Source of the DNA: Bacteroides sp.
Lineage (GTDB): Bacteria; Bacteroidota; Bacteroidia; Bacteroidales; Muribaculaceae
Length of the DNA: 64,000 nucleotides
Reading direction: 5' to 3'
Assembly (NCBI GenBank): GCA_014802445.1
Contig: JAAVCF010000022.1
Location: 1-64,000 of the forward strand
A program made the translations under genes and the position numbers. The notes beneath the pieces were generated by a model. It had not been told where the DNA came from. It saw nothing but the letters and a program-made list of their open reading frames with translations, and made no database searches. Shown one piece after another: positions 28,850-42,038 of this stretch; positions within the stretch are counted from its first letter, which is position 1; each line of letters begins with the position of its first letter.

Positions 28850-28924
28850 CCTTTCAGTTGTTATATAGTCACAGGCCCGCTTTCAGAGCCTGAGAATCAC
28901 CAACCTCAAAACCAAAATTCCAGC

Positions 28925-30103
28925 ATGGCTGACTCCAATTTCATAGACTACGTCAAAATTCTTTGCCGCTCAGGCAAGGGAGGTGCGGGTTCGCGCCATT
29001 TTCATCGTGCCAAATATGTGCCCAAGGGTGGCCCTGACGGCGGCGACGGCGGTCGCGGCGGTCACATCATCCTTCGCGGCAACTCCCACATGTGGACCCT
29101 CCTTCCGCTGCGTTACCGGCGCCACATCTTCGCCGAGAACGGCGAGAGCGGCGGTGCAGGTCGCTCCTTCGGCAAGGATGGAGCCGATGTGGTGGTTGAC
29201 GTGCCTTGCGGCACCGTGGTGTTCGACGCCGAGACGGGCGAGTATCTCTGCGAGGTGACCGACGACGGTCAGCAGGTGAAGCTCCTGCGCGGCGGTCGCG
29301 GCGGCCTGGGCAACTGGCACTTCAAGAGCGCCACCAACCGCACTCCCCGCTATGCCCAGCCCGGCGAACCCGCCATTGAGCGCTCGGTGATTCTGGAGCT
29401 TAAGCTGCTGGCCGATGTGGGCCTCGTGGGCCTGCCCAATGCGGGCAAGTCGACGCTGCTGAGTGCCGTGTCGGCCGCACGCCCCAAGATTGCCGATTAT
29501 CCCTTCACCACCATGGAGCCCCAGCTGGGCATTGTGGAATGGCGCGGCAATGCCACTTTCGTCATGGCCGATATCCCCGGCATTATCGAGGGAGCCAGCG
29601 AGGGGCGCGGCCTGGGTCTGCGCTTCCTTCGCCACATTGAGCGCAACGCTGTGTTGCTCTTTATGGTTCCCGCTGATGCTGACGATATTAAGGCTGAATA
29701 CGAGATGCTGGTCAATGAGGTGGTGCAGTTTAATCCTCAGCTTGCCGACAAGCCCAGAGTGCTGGCCGTGTCGAAGTGTGACATGCTCGACGAGGAGCTG
29801 ATGAGCGAAATCGAACCCACGCTGCCCGAGGGTGTGCCCCGTGTGTTTATCTCGGCTGTCACCGGCCAGGGTATCCAGGTGCTCAAGGACCTCCTCTGGA
29901 AAGAAATCAACGATGAGCGAAACGTAATCTCGGAGCCCATCACTCACCGTCCGCTCGACATCCGTCACCGCGTTCAGGAGGAGGACGAGTTTATCTTCGA
30001 ACCTGAGCCTCAAACCATCGAAGAGGATGAGGAGGACTTTGACTGGGATGACGAAGAGGGCGACTGGGAGTATGAGTCGACGCTCGACGATGACAACGAT
30101 TGA
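28925..30103 (+). CDS. obgE: GTPase ObgE/CgtA
   Basis: Gly-rich Obg domain, GLPNAGKSTLLSAVSAARPKIADYPFTT, acidic C-terminus. Confidence 0.95.
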   Translation: MADSNFIDYVKILCRSGKGGAGSRHFHRAKYVPKGGPDGGDGGRGGHIILRGNSHMWTLLPLRYRRHIFAENGESGGAGRSFGKDGADVVVDVPCGTVVFDAETGEYLCEVTDDGQQVKLLRGGRGGLGNWHFKSATNRTPRYAQPGEPAIERSVILELKLLADVGLVGLPNAGKSTLLSAVSAARPKIADYPFTTMEPQLGIVEWRGNATFVMADIPGIIEGASEGRGLGLRFLRHIERNAVLLFMVPADADDIKAEYEMLVNEVVQFNPQLADKPRVLAVSKCDMLDEELMSEIEPTLPEGVPRVFISAVTGQGIQVLKDLLWKEINDERNVISEPITHRPLDIRHRVQEEDEFIFEPEPQTIEEDEEDFDWDDEEGDWEYESTLDDDND

Positions 30104-30806
30104 CCTCCTCCCGGGCCTGACGGCTTTCTCCACCCTCCGCGGATGCACTGACCCCGAGGCGCCTTATGACGGGTTTAATGCCTGCCACTACACGGGCGAT
30201 TCACCTCTCCATGTGGAAGCCTGCCGCGCCGCTCTGGGCCCTGACATTGTTATTCCTCGCCAAACTCATTCATTGAATGTGGCTTACATTGACTCCCCCG
30301 GGATGCCCGAGGGAGTCGATGCACTTGTCACCACCCGCCCGGGGCTGCTGCTCTGTGTCCACACGGCCGACTGTGTGCCCCTCGTCATGGCCGACCGCGA
30401 GGCCGGGGTAATTGCCGCCGTCCACTCAGGATGGCGGGGCACAGTGGGGCGCATAGCAGCTCTGGCTCTGCGGCGCATGGTCATCGCCGGGGCTGATCCG
30501 CGTAGGGTGGTGGCGGCTATGGGGCCGTGTATCTGTCCTGATTGTTTCGAGGTGGGTCCCGAGGTGGCTCAGGCGTTTCGTGATGCCGGACTGGCCGAGG
30601 CTATCCTGCCCCGCGAGCCGCGGCCTCACATTGACCTGCCTCTTGCCGTGCGCCTAACCCTCATGGCCGAGGGGGTGGCTGACTCTGCCATAGCACCCCC
30701 TGTGGGGTGTTCGCGCTGCCGCCCTGACCTGTGGTTTTCGGCGCGGAGGCTGGGGGTCAACTCAGGCCGGACCCTCACCGCCATAGCTCTGCCGTCTCGC
30801 CCCTGA
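30090..30806 (+). CDS. pgeF: Peptidoglycan editing factor PgeF (multicopper oxidase/laccase-like fold)
   Basis: RQTHSLNVAYID, TADCVPLVMADREAGVIAAVHSGWRGTVGRI, GPCICPDCFEVGPEV. Confidence 0.9.
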   Translation: MTTIDLLPGLTAFSTLRGCTDPEAPYDGFNACHYTGDSPLHVEACRAALGPDIVIPRQTHSLNVAYIDSPGMPEGVDALVTTRPGLLLCVHTADCVPLVMADREAGVIAAVHSGWRGTVGRIAALALRRMVIAGADPRRVVAAMGPCICPDCFEVGPEVAQAFRDAGLAEAILPREPRPHIDLPLAVRLTLMAEGVADSAIAPPVGCSRCRPDLWFSARRLGVNSGRTLTAIALPSRP

Positions 30807-31184
30807 TGGCAAGTGAGGGCTAAAAGTTCACGAATGGCACGTTAAACGGTGTTAAATGTTGTAATTTTGTAGCGCTGAAATTTAACATTTGGGATTGCAC
30901 ATTCACGGGCAGCAGCGTGCAAAATGCACGGAAGCCCCGTTTTTTGTGCAATAAAAATCGACCGAAAATGTTAATAAATATTTAATTAATTGATGGGTAG
31001 GGAAATAAGTCCATTTGAGGGCGGGATGGGGTGAATTCGGATTGTGAAATTCCGTTAATTATTGTAATTTTTCAAGGCGAAAACGGCATTTTTGTTAACA
31101 AATCTGTCGGAGTGCTAATTTTGCTTCACATTTGTGCAACAATGTTGGATTTGGGCTAATGTGGCTATTGTCAACGTTTTGTAA

Positions 31185-31216
31185 TTTGCTTATGCGGCTG
31201 AAAATGCGTAATTTTG
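31185..31216 (+). promoter_or_regulatory. Bacteroidetes-type promoter (TTTG-N20-TAATTTTG)
   Basis: TTTG 31185-31188, TAATTTTG 31209-31216, upstream of the ATG at 31296. Confidence 0.6.
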
Positions 31217-31295
31217 CATTGTTGATAAACCAATCATCATTTCTTGCTCCGCCTTAATCAGACAGAGAATTTTAACCAAGACAATCATTTCAATA

Positions 31296-31928
31296 ATGAA
31301 AAAATATATCAAAGCCCTCGTTTCGGGCATTGCAGCTTTAACCTTATTTGCCATCTCACCCGCCGTCAAGGCTGAGCCGGTTCCCGCTCAGACCCCGGCG
31401 AGCCACACCATCCTCACCACTCCTGACCTCTCTGACCTCTTCGTAGAGCAGGCTTATGAGAATGCGCGCCTCAACTCACCCTTCGCTTCATTCACGGCTC
31501 AGGCTGTGGAGGTGCCCTTCAAGTCGGCTTCGCTTGCCGATAAGATGGTGAGCTACGCATCGAAGTTCCTCGGCACCCGCTATCGCCGCGGCGCCACCGG
31601 TCCTTCGGCCTTTGACTGCTCAGGCTTCACCAGCTATGTGTTTCGCAACTTCGGCATCACCCTCAGCCGCACCTCAAGCTCACAGTATAAGCAGGGCACC
31701 AAGGTGAATGTGAAGAATCTCCGCCCCGGCGACCTCCTGTTCTTCTCGTGCCACAGCAGTGGCCGCGGCAACGTGGGTCATGTGGCCATGGTGGCATCGG
31801 TTGACAAAGAGAACGGCACCTGTGAATTTATCCACGCTTCGGTGAAGCGCGGTGTCACCTATCAGAAATTCCCTGACGGTGGCTATTATGACCGCCACTT
31901 TATCGGCGCCAAGCGTGTGCTTGACTGA
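31296..31928 (+). CDS. NlpC/P60 (C40) peptidase
   Basis: Signal peptide; RYRRGATGPSAFDCSGFTSYVF, GHVAMVASVD. Confidence 0.9.
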   Translation: MKKYIKALVSGIAALTLFAISPAVKAEPVPAQTPASHTILTTPDLSDLFVEQAYENARLNSPFASFTAQAVEVPFKSASLADKMVSYASKFLGTRYRRGATGPSAFDCSGFTSYVFRNFGITLSRTSSSQYKQGTKVNVKNLRPGDLLFFSCHSSGRGNVGHVAMVASVDKENGTCEFIHASVKRGVTYQKFPDGGYYDRHFIGAKRVLD

Positions 31929-32072
31929 TTCTCCTCCCTCCTTCTCCTCTCTCATCTGAAGCGCGCTTTTCCCCTGCGGGAAGGCGCGCTTCGGCGTTGT
32001 GGAGGAATTTAGGGCCGTCCGGTTGTTATATAGGATAAGCGATTATCGCTGAGATTTACGTATCTTTGCAAT

Positions 32073-33029
32073 GTGATTATGAATGACAATGAAGGTCTGG
32101 TGATTAGAAACACCGGGAGTGCCTATCAGGTGCTCCTTGACGACGGACGCTCCGTCGCCTGCAAAATAAAGGGTAAATTCCGTCTCAAAGGGATTCGCAC
32201 CACCAATCCCGTGGCCGTGGGCGACCGTGTGACCGTGGCGCTCAACGAGTCAGACACCTCTTATATAACGGCCATCACCCCGCGCCGCAACTACATTATC
32301 CGCCGCGCGAGCAATCTCTCAAAGGAGGCCCACATCATTGCCGCCAACGTTGACCTGGCCGTGCTGGTGGTGACGCTGGCTCATCCCGCCACCTCCACCA
32401 CCTTCATTGACCGCTTCCTTACCACTGCCGAGGCTTATAATGTCAAGGCCATGCTGGTCATCAACAAGACTGACCTGCTGACCTCTGACGATGACCGCGA
32501 GCTGCTGGAGGCCGTGAGCTATCTCTATTCCTCGATTGGCTATCCCGTGATTGCCCTCTCGGCCGCTACCGGCGAGGGGGTCGACGCCCTGCGCGAGAGT
32601 CTGGCGGGGAAAATCACTCTCTTCTCAGGCAACTCGGGCGTGGGCAAGTCAACGCTCATCAACGACCTCATCCCCGGCCTCAACCTGCGCACGGCGGCCA
32701 TCTCGGCCATTCATGACACCGGCATGCACACCACCACCTTCAGCGAGATGTTCCCCCTGCCCGGCGCCGAGGGGGGATATATTATCGACACTCCCGGTGT
32801 GAAAGGCTTCGGCACCATTGATTTTGACCCTCACGAGGTGGCCCACTATTTCCCCGAGATTTTCAGTGCCGGCGCCGACTGCCGCTACGGCAACTGCACC
32901 CACACCCACGAGCCCGGATGCGCCGTGCGCCGCGCTATTGACGATAATCTCATAGCCGCCTCGCGCTATGCCTCTTACCTGAGCATCCTCGAGGACTCGG
33001 CCGACGATAAGTATCGCAAGGCATTCTGA
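32073..33029 (+). CDS. rsgA: Ribosome small-subunit-dependent GTPase A
   Basis: [42 protein letters not shown]; start GTG 32073 or ATG 32079. Confidence 0.93.
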   Translation: MIMNDNEGLVIRNTGSAYQVLLDDGRSVACKIKGKFRLKGIRTTNPVAVGDRVTVALNESDTSYITAITPRRNYIIRRASNLSKEAHIIAANVDLAVLVVTLAHPATSTTFIDRFLTTAEAYNVKAMLVINKTDLLTSDDDRELLEAVSYLYSSIGYPVIALSAATGEGVDALRESLAGKITLFSGNSGVGKSTLINDLIPGLNLRTAAISAIHDTGMHTTTFSEMFPLPGAEGGYIIDTPGVKGFGTIDFDPHEVAHYFPEIFSAGADCRYGNCTHTHEPGCAVRRAIDDNLIAASRYASYLSILEDSADDKYRKAF

Positions 33030-33077
33030 ACCTTTCCGCCCCGGGAAGTGTTATGGGGGTAGTGATGGCAGGAAAAT

Positions 33078-33104
33078 CTGTCAACCCCTTTCAGGCCTTG
33101 ACGG
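33078..33104 (+). promoter_or_regulatory. Inverted repeat CTGTCAA-N13-TTGACGG (candidate activator-binding dyad)
   Basis: Read directly, 35 bp upstream of a -24/-12-like promoter. Confidence 0.5.
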
Positions 33105-33138
33105 CCATTTTGTCAGTCGGCGCATGTCATGCACCGCT

Positions 33139-33154
33139 TGGCACGGTTTATGCT
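33139..33154 (+). promoter_or_regulatory. Sigma-54-like -24/-12 promoter upstream of groES
   Basis: TGGCACGGTTTATGCT; GG and GC elements 12 bp apart (start to start). Confidence 0.65.
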
Positions 33155-33214
33155 ATCCTTAACCTTGAAAACGAATAAAAAAATACTCATAACCTAAAAA
33201 TACTATCATCAATC

Positions 33215-33490
33215 ATGAATATCAAACCATTAGCTGACCGCGTGCTCATTGAGCCCACTCCCGCTGAGGAAGTTACCATGTCAGGCATCATCATCCCTGA
33301 CTCTGCAAAGGAAAAGCCTCTCAAGGGCAAAGTGCTGGCTGCCGGCTGCGGCACCAAAGATGAAGAAATGGTGGTGAAAGAGGGCGATAATGTGCTCTAT
33401 GGCAAGTATGCCGGCACTGAAATCGAACTCGACGGCACCAAGTATCTCATCATGCGTCAGAGCGACATTCTCGCTGTTATCGAAGGTTGA
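33215..33490 (+). CDS. groES: Co-chaperonin GroES
   Basis: [40 protein letters not shown]. Confidence 0.97.
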   Translation: MNIKPLADRVLIEPTPAEEVTMSGIIIPDSAKEKPLKGKVLAAGCGTKDEEMVVKEGDNVLYGKYAGTEIELDGTKYLIMRQSDILAVIEG

Positions 33491-33519
33491 TAACCCCTCT
33501 CCACTGATTAATACCGTAA

Positions 33520-35172
<1,653 letters not shown>

Positions 35173-35196
35173 TCCCCTGAATAAAGAGTAAATATG

Positions 35197-35229
35197 ACAG
35201 AGCCACGGCGCCGGGCGCCGTGGCTCTGT
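35197..35229 (+). terminator. Perfect 16-bp inverted repeat after groEL
   Basis: acagagccacggcgcc-g-ggcgccgtggctctgt. Confidence 0.75.
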
Positions 35230-35252
35230 TGTGTTATGATGGGATTGCAGGG

Positions 35253-36224
35253 TCAGTATTTCACGCCGGGCACCATGGCGGCTTCGGCTATGGCATGGAG
35301 GTCTTCAGGGGTGAAGGCGTCGTGGCCGATGGCGTCGAGGTTGGCCTCGAGCTGCTTAACTGATGAGGCACCGATAATCACCGAGGTGACGCGCTTGTCG
35401 GCAAGGAGCCATGCAATGGCCATCTGAGCCAGCGTCATGCCGAGGCGGGCTGCAATCTCGCCCAGACGACGGGCGGCTTCAATACGCTCCGGAGTCACCT
35501 CGGAGCTCTTCAGATAGCCCGTGGCGCGGGCCGCGCGGCTCCCTTCGGGAATGCCGTGGAGGTATTTGTCGGTCAGGAGCCCTTGTGCAAGGGGCGAGAA
35601 GCACACAATGCCGCTGCCGTTGGCTGCCGCCGGGCCAAAGTTGTTGTCAATGGCATGGGTGTCGAAAATCGAGGCGCGGTATTGACTCAGCAGGCAGGGA
35701 ACGCCGGCCTGACGCAGGATGTCGTAGCATCGCTGCTGCTCGCGCGGGGGATATTTGGAGATGCCCACATAGAGCGCCTTGCCCTGACGCACAATGTCGA
35801 TAAGGGCCTGCATGGTCTCCTCCACAGGGGTCACGCCGTCATAGCGGTGGGAATAGAACACGTCGAAATATTCCAGCCCCGTGCGGCGCAGGCTGGCGTT
35901 GCAGGAGGCTATGAGGTTTTTGCGTGAGGAGCCGTCGCCATACACTCCCGGCCACATGTCGTGACCCGCCTTGGAGGATATGAACATCTCGTCGCGGTGG
36001 GCGGCAAGGTCGCTTTTGAGGATTTTGCCGAAGTTTGTCTCGGCGCTGCCGGGCGCGGGGCCATAGTTGTTGGCAAGGTCGAAGTGACACACCCCTTTGT
36101 CGAAGGCGGTGATGATCATTCGTCGCGCTTCGTCAAAATTGTCCACATCGCCGAAATTGTGCCACAATCCCAGCGACACCTCGGGCAGAAACACTCCGCT
36201 CTCGCCCGCTTTCCTGTATTCCAT
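35253..36224 (-). CDS. Aldo/keto reductase (YghZ-like)
   Basis: MEYRKAGESGVFLPEVSLGLWHNFGD, NNYGPAPGSAETNFGKIL; start at 36224. Confidence 0.9.
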   Translation of the reverse strand: MEYRKAGESGVFLPEVSLGLWHNFGDVDNFDEARRMIITAFDKGVCHFDLANNYGPAPGSAETNFGKILKSDLAAHRDEMFISSKAGHDMWPGVYGDGSSRKNLIASCNASLRRTGLEYFDVFYSHRYDGVTPVEETMQALIDIVRQGKALYVGISKYPPREQQRCYDILRQAGVPCLLSQYRASIFDTHAIDNNFGPAAANGSGIVCFSPLAQGLLTDKYLHGIPEGSRAARATGYLKSSEVTPERIEAARRLGEIAARLGMTLAQMAIAWLLADKRVTSVIIGASSVKQLEANLDAIGHDAFTPEDLHAIAEAAMVPGVKY

Positions 36225-36300
36225 GTTGCTTTCCGTTATTGATGATGCCGCAAAAATAGTTATTATAAATATTATTTTACTAATTTTGTGTTTCAAATAA

Positions 36301-37158
36301 ATGGTAAAAAGGATGATTGTAGTAGCTGACGCCGGGAGCAGCAAGACGGCTTGGAGCGTTATTTCGGCCGAGACGGGCGCTGTGGTTGAAGGGTTTGTCA
36401 CTGCAGGGGTCAACCCCGCCGTGATGGGCGGCGAGGAGCTGCGCGGCGCTTTGACCGAGGCGGCTTCGCGGCTTGCTCCTTATGCTATTGAGGCGCTGCA
36501 TTTCTATGGCGCGGGATGCCTGCCGGAGCTTTGCGGCTCTGTGGCCGGGCTGCTGGCTACCATCACCGGGGCGCTCAATGTGGAGGTGGCGAGCGATTTG
36601 CTTGGCGCTGCAAGGGCGCTGCTCGGCTCTCAGGCTGGAATTGCCTGCATTTTGGGCACCGGCTCTAACTCCTGTCTTTATGACGGTCAGCGCATTGTTG
36701 ACAATGTGTCGCCGCTGGGCTATATCCTCGGCGACGAAGGTAGCGGCGCCGTGCTTGGCAAGCTGCTGGTGGGCGATGTGCTCAAACGCCGTTTGCCGTC
36801 CTGGCTATGCCGCGAGTTTTTGGACCATTATGAGCTTGATGCAGCCGAGATTATCCGCCGTGTCTACCGCTCGCCGGGTGCCAATCGCTTTCTGGCTTCT
36901 TTTGCGCCGTTCATTGCCGCCCACATTGAGGTCCCCGAGGTTCACCGCCTGGTGATGGGGGCGTTCACCGCTTTTTTGCAGCGCAATGTGGCCAATTACC
37001 CTGATTACCGCTCGCTTCCGCTGGCTTTCTGCGGCAGCATTGCGGCTCATTTTTCCTCCGTGCTCGCTGAGGCGGCCGCCGCCGAGGGGTGTGTGGTGAG
37101 GTCAGTGATGGCTTCGCCCATGGAGGGTCTCATAGCTTTTCACACACAGAAATCATGA
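36301..37158 (+). CDS. BadF/BadG/BcrA/BcrD-type ATPase / N-acetylglucosamine kinase-like
   Basis: VVADAGSSKTAWSVI, ILGTGSNSCLYDGQ, GYILGDEGSGAVLGKLL. Confidence 0.88.
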   Translation: MVKRMIVVADAGSSKTAWSVISAETGAVVEGFVTAGVNPAVMGGEELRGALTEAASRLAPYAIEALHFYGAGCLPELCGSVAGLLATITGALNVEVASDLLGAARALLGSQAGIACILGTGSNSCLYDGQRIVDNVSPLGYILGDEGSGAVLGKLLVGDVLKRRLPSWLCREFLDHYELDAAEIIRRVYRSPGANRFLASFAPFIAAHIEVPEVHRLVMGAFTAFLQRNVANYPDYRSLPLAFCGSIAAHFSSVLAEAAAAEGCVVRSVMASPMEGLIAFHTQKS

Positions 37159-38381
37159 CCAACAATCCCACAACCGAACTCATCCTCATAAACATCTCCG
37201 GCCAGGACCATCCGGGCCTCACGTCAGCGCTCACCGAGGTGCTTGCCCGCTATGATGCGTCAATCCTCGACATCGGCCAGGCTGATATTCACCACACTCT
37301 CTCGCTCGGCATCCTGTTCAAGACGGACAGTAGTGTGTCAGGCGACATCATGAAGGAGCTCTTGTTTCGCGCCTATGAGCTGGGGGTGAAGATACGTTTC
37401 AACCCCGTGACGGCTGAGGATTATGCTGCGTGGGTGGGCATGCAGGGGCGCAACCGTTGGATTATCACCATCCTGGGCAGGCGCCTGACGGCACGCCAGA
37501 TAGCTCTGGTGACGAGCGAAATCTCCAATCAGGGGCTTAACATCGACTCCATTCAGCGCCTCACGGGACGTCCGCCGCTGGATGCCGATGAGGAGCCGCG
37601 CTCAAAAGCTTGCGTGGAGTTTTCGGTGCGAGGCACTCCCAATGACTATCAGGCTATGCAGGAGCGCTTTATGCACCTGTCGGCTGTGGAGGACTTTGAC
37701 ATTTCGGTTCAGGAGGACACCATGTATCGCCGCTGCCGCAGGCTTGTGTGCTTCGACATGGACTCCACTCTCATTGAAACCGAGGTTATCGACGAACTGG
37801 CCATGAGGGCCGGCGTTGGCGCTCAGGTCAAGGAGATTACCGAGCGAGCCATGCGCGGTGAGATTGATTTTTGCGAGAGCTTCCGCGAGCGTGTGGCGCT
37901 CCTGGAGGGGCTTGACGAGAGCGTGATGCGAGACATTGCCGAGAATCTACCCATCACGGAGGGTGTGGACCGCATGATGCGGGTGCTCAAGCGCGCCGGG
38001 TTCAAGACGGCCATCCTGTCGGGCGGCTTCACATATTTCGGCAACTATCTCAAGCAGCGCTTCGGCTTTGACTATGTCTATGCCAATGATCTGGAGATTG
38101 AGAACGGCAAACTGACCGGGCGTCATCGCGGCGACATTGTCGACGGGCGCCGTAAGGCCGAGCTGCTCAGGCTCTTGGCCCAGGTGGAGAACATTGACAT
38201 TGCCCAAACCATTGCCGTGGGCGATGGTGCTAATGACCTGCCCATGCTGTCCACTGCAGGCCTGGGCATAGCATTCCATGCCAAGCCTAAGGTGAAGCAG
38301 ACTGCCGAGCAGTCCATTTCCACCATCGGGCTTGACGGTTTGCTCTACTTCCTCGGCTTTAAGGATTCGTTTATCTCCTGA
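37155..38381 (+). CDS. serB: Phosphoserine phosphatase with ACT-like N-terminus
   Basis: LVCFDMDSTLIETEVIDELA, AVGDGANDLPML; start at 37155. Confidence 0.93.
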   Translation: MTNNPTTELILINISGQDHPGLTSALTEVLARYDASILDIGQADIHHTLSLGILFKTDSSVSGDIMKELLFRAYELGVKIRFNPVTAEDYAAWVGMQGRNRWIITILGRRLTARQIALVTSEISNQGLNIDSIQRLTGRPPLDADEEPRSKACVEFSVRGTPNDYQAMQERFMHLSAVEDFDISVQEDTMYRRCRRLVCFDMDSTLIETEVIDELAMRAGVGAQVKEITERAMRGEIDFCESFRERVALLEGLDESVMRDIAENLPITEGVDRMMRVLKRAGFKTAILSGGFTYFGNYLKQRFGFDYVYANDLEIENGKLTGRHRGDIVDGRRKAELLRLLAQVENIDIAQTIAVGDGANDLPMLSTAGLGIAFHAKPKVKQTAEQSISTIGLDGLLYFLGFKDSFIS

Positions 38382-39475
38382 TTGTCAGGCGTGGAGGTCT
38401 CCTCTGGGTCAATGATATACTCATCATAGTAGCCCAGGAGGAGAGTGGTGAGGGGGAGCGCTATGATGAGGCCGATGAAGCCCAGCAGCGAGCCCCACAC
38501 CGACAGCGACAGCAATATCAGAGCGGGGTTAAGCCCCATGGCCTTGCCCATGATTTTGGGGGTGAGGAAAAAGTCCTGTATCAGCTGCACGATGCAGTAA
38601 ACGGCTATGCACTGTCCCATCATAGGCCAGAAGGCCACACCGTTGCCAACACTGTAAACCAGGCAGAGCAGGGTGGTGGGCACCAGGGAGATAAGCTGCA
38701 GATAGGGCACCATGTTGAGCAGCCCTATGAACAGTCCCATCACTATGGCAAGAGGCATCTTGATGATGAGGAAGCCTATGCTGAACAGGATGCCCACCAG
38801 CAGGGCCACGAGGGCCTGACCGCGGAAGTAGTGGTTCATGCTCCGCTTTATGTCATTGCCCAGGCGGAACACCGATTTGCGCGACCGCGGGGGCACCATG
38901 CGCCGCATCATCTTGCCCAGCTTGTCATAGTCAATCATGATGAACACCACATAGAGCAGCACGATAAACCAGCTGCAGATGGCCCATATCACCGTCACTC
39001 CGCTTGACACCACGCTCCATGCCGCCGCAAGGGTTTCCTGAATGGCGGCGGTCCAGTCAATCTGTTCAAGCATCCGGCTCAGGCGCGTCAGGTCAACGTT
39101 CTGGCGGATGAAATGGTGCACGGTGTCGGGTATGTATGGGATTCTCAGCTCATTAGTGGCATAGGCCTGCAGCATGCTGCTCATCTGGGAAACCTCGCCG
39201 AGAATCATGGGCACGAAGAAGTAGCCCAGGATGGCAAGGAGAAAAACGGCCTCGAAGAGCGTCACGAAAATCGGCGCCACGCGCCCCTTGAAGTGAAGCA
39301 GGCGTCGGTTGAACTGCACGAACGGTTCGAGCATGTAGGCAATGAGTGAGGCCACACAGAAGGGCAGCAACACGTCGCTGAGGCGGTTGACGAGCCACAC
39401 AATTCCCAACAGTGTCACCACGGAGAGAATCAGTCGCACAGTGCGGTCAAGGGTGAAGGGCTGGCGGGAAAACAT
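38345..39475 (-). CDS. AI-2E family transporter/permease
   Basis: 376 aa, polytopic; PerM-like, QDFFLTPKIMGKAMGLNPALILLSLSVWGSLLGF. Confidence 0.9.
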   Translation of the reverse strand: MFSRQPFTLDRTVRLILSVVTLLGIVWLVNRLSDVLLPFCVASLIAYMLEPFVQFNRRLLHFKGRVAPIFVTLFEAVFLLAILGYFFVPMILGEVSQMSSMLQAYATNELRIPYIPDTVHHFIRQNVDLTRLSRMLEQIDWTAAIQETLAAAWSVVSSGVTVIWAICSWFIVLLYVVFIMIDYDKLGKMMRRMVPPRSRKSVFRLGNDIKRSMNHYFRGQALVALLVGILFSIGFLIIKMPLAIVMGLFIGLLNMVPYLQLISLVPTTLLCLVYSVGNGVAFWPMMGQCIAVYCIVQLIQDFFLTPKIMGKAMGLNPALILLSLSVWGSLLGFIGLIIALPLTTLLLGYYDEYIIDPEETSTPDNQEINESLKPRK

Positions 39476-39503
39476 AACGTTAACGGTTAGTGATGGTCAA
39501 TGG

Positions 39504-40976
<1,473 letters not shown>

Positions 40977-41088
40977 AATGTGGTCAATTCAAGCCACAAA
41001 GATAGTCAAATTCCCCCACACTTCCAATATACGCGCTGCTGAGGCGCGGGGATGGGAGGATGTGGGGAAAAATTGCTAACTTTGCGGT

Positions 41089-42027
41089 ATGATGGATGAT
41101 TGCAAGATTCTCTCGGTGATTACGCCGGTGTTTAACCGCGCTGACTGCGTGGGGCGGTGTATGGCGAGCGTTGCGGCTCAGGATGTGCCGCAGGGCTGGA
41201 TGGTGGAGCACGTGGTGGTGGACGATGGTTCGGCCGACGCCACGGCTGCCGAAGTGGAACGCCATGCAGGGCCGCATGTGAGCTTCGAGCGGCTGCCCGA
41301 GAATCGCGGCACCAATGCGGCGCGCAATGCCGCCATGCGGCGCGCGCGAGGCCGCTGGGTGGTGCTCCTGGACAGCGACGACGAGATGCTTCCCGGCGCT
41401 GTCAGGGAGATATGCGGCGCCATTGATGCCAACCCTGACATTAGCCATTTCATCTTCTCCACCGATGACACCGCGGCTGACCATCAGGGCTACGGGGCGC
41501 AGCGCATTATGACCTTTGAGGACTTCCTGCTCCGCAAGGTCAAGGGGGATTTTGTGCATGTGTTGCTGCGTCAAACCATTCTTGACCATCCTTTCGGGGA
41601 GAAGCTGCGCATCCATGAGGGGGTGTTTTTCCTCCACTACTACCGCCGTGCCGGGCGGGTGATGTTTATAGGCAAGGTGCTCTATCATCGTGACCGCGAG
41701 CGCACTGACCACGTGACCTTTGACCTCGATATGACCAACGACCGTGCCCTGGCCAACAAGCGCGATGCCGCGCGCCTGCGCATAGCCGACTTCGAGGCTG
41801 ACTACGCGCTTACCGAGCGCGGCCGCGAGCTCCTGGAGATGGAGCGGCAGACGGTTTATAAGCTCAGTGTGCTTGCCGGTGACTATGCCGAGGCCAAGGA
41901 GGTGGAGCGGCGATTGATGGCCGTGGCGCCCGGCTATGCATTGCTGCGCCGGCTCCACTGCGGCCCTATGGCTTGGCGGGTAATCAAGCCGCTGGTGCGC
42001 CTCAAGCACAGGCTCACAAGAGGGTGA
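41089..42027 (+). CDS. Glycosyltransferase family 2
   Basis: ILSVITPVFNRADCVGRCMASV, VVDDGSADATAAEV, LLDSDDEML. Confidence 0.9.
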   Translation: MMDDCKILSVITPVFNRADCVGRCMASVAAQDVPQGWMVEHVVVDDGSADATAAEVERHAGPHVSFERLPENRGTNAARNAAMRRARGRWVVLLDSDDEMLPGAVREICGAIDANPDISHFIFSTDDTAADHQGYGAQRIMTFEDFLLRKVKGDFVHVLLRQTILDHPFGEKLRIHEGVFFLHYYRRAGRVMFIGKVLYHRDRERTDHVTFDLDMTNDRALANKRDAARLRIADFEADYALTERGRELLEMERQTVYKLSVLAGDYAEAKEVERRLMAVAPGYALLRRLHCGPMAWRVIKPLVRLKHRLTRG

Positions 42028-42038
42028 GCCCGCTCCGT

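Noticed and set aside
28970-30148. 392-aa antisense ORF opposite obgE
   Set aside because: Shadow ORF typical of GC-rich coding DNA; His/Ala/Gly-rich, no motifs, the sense frame is clearly ObgE.
31958-31992. gaagcgcgc/gcgcgcttc hairpin after the C40 gene
   Set aside because: Clear hairpin but no T-tract follows, so not called as a terminator.
38345-38381. 37-bp convergent overlap of serB and the AI-2E gene
   Set aside because: Both frames look genuine; a short 3'-3' overlap is ordinary.
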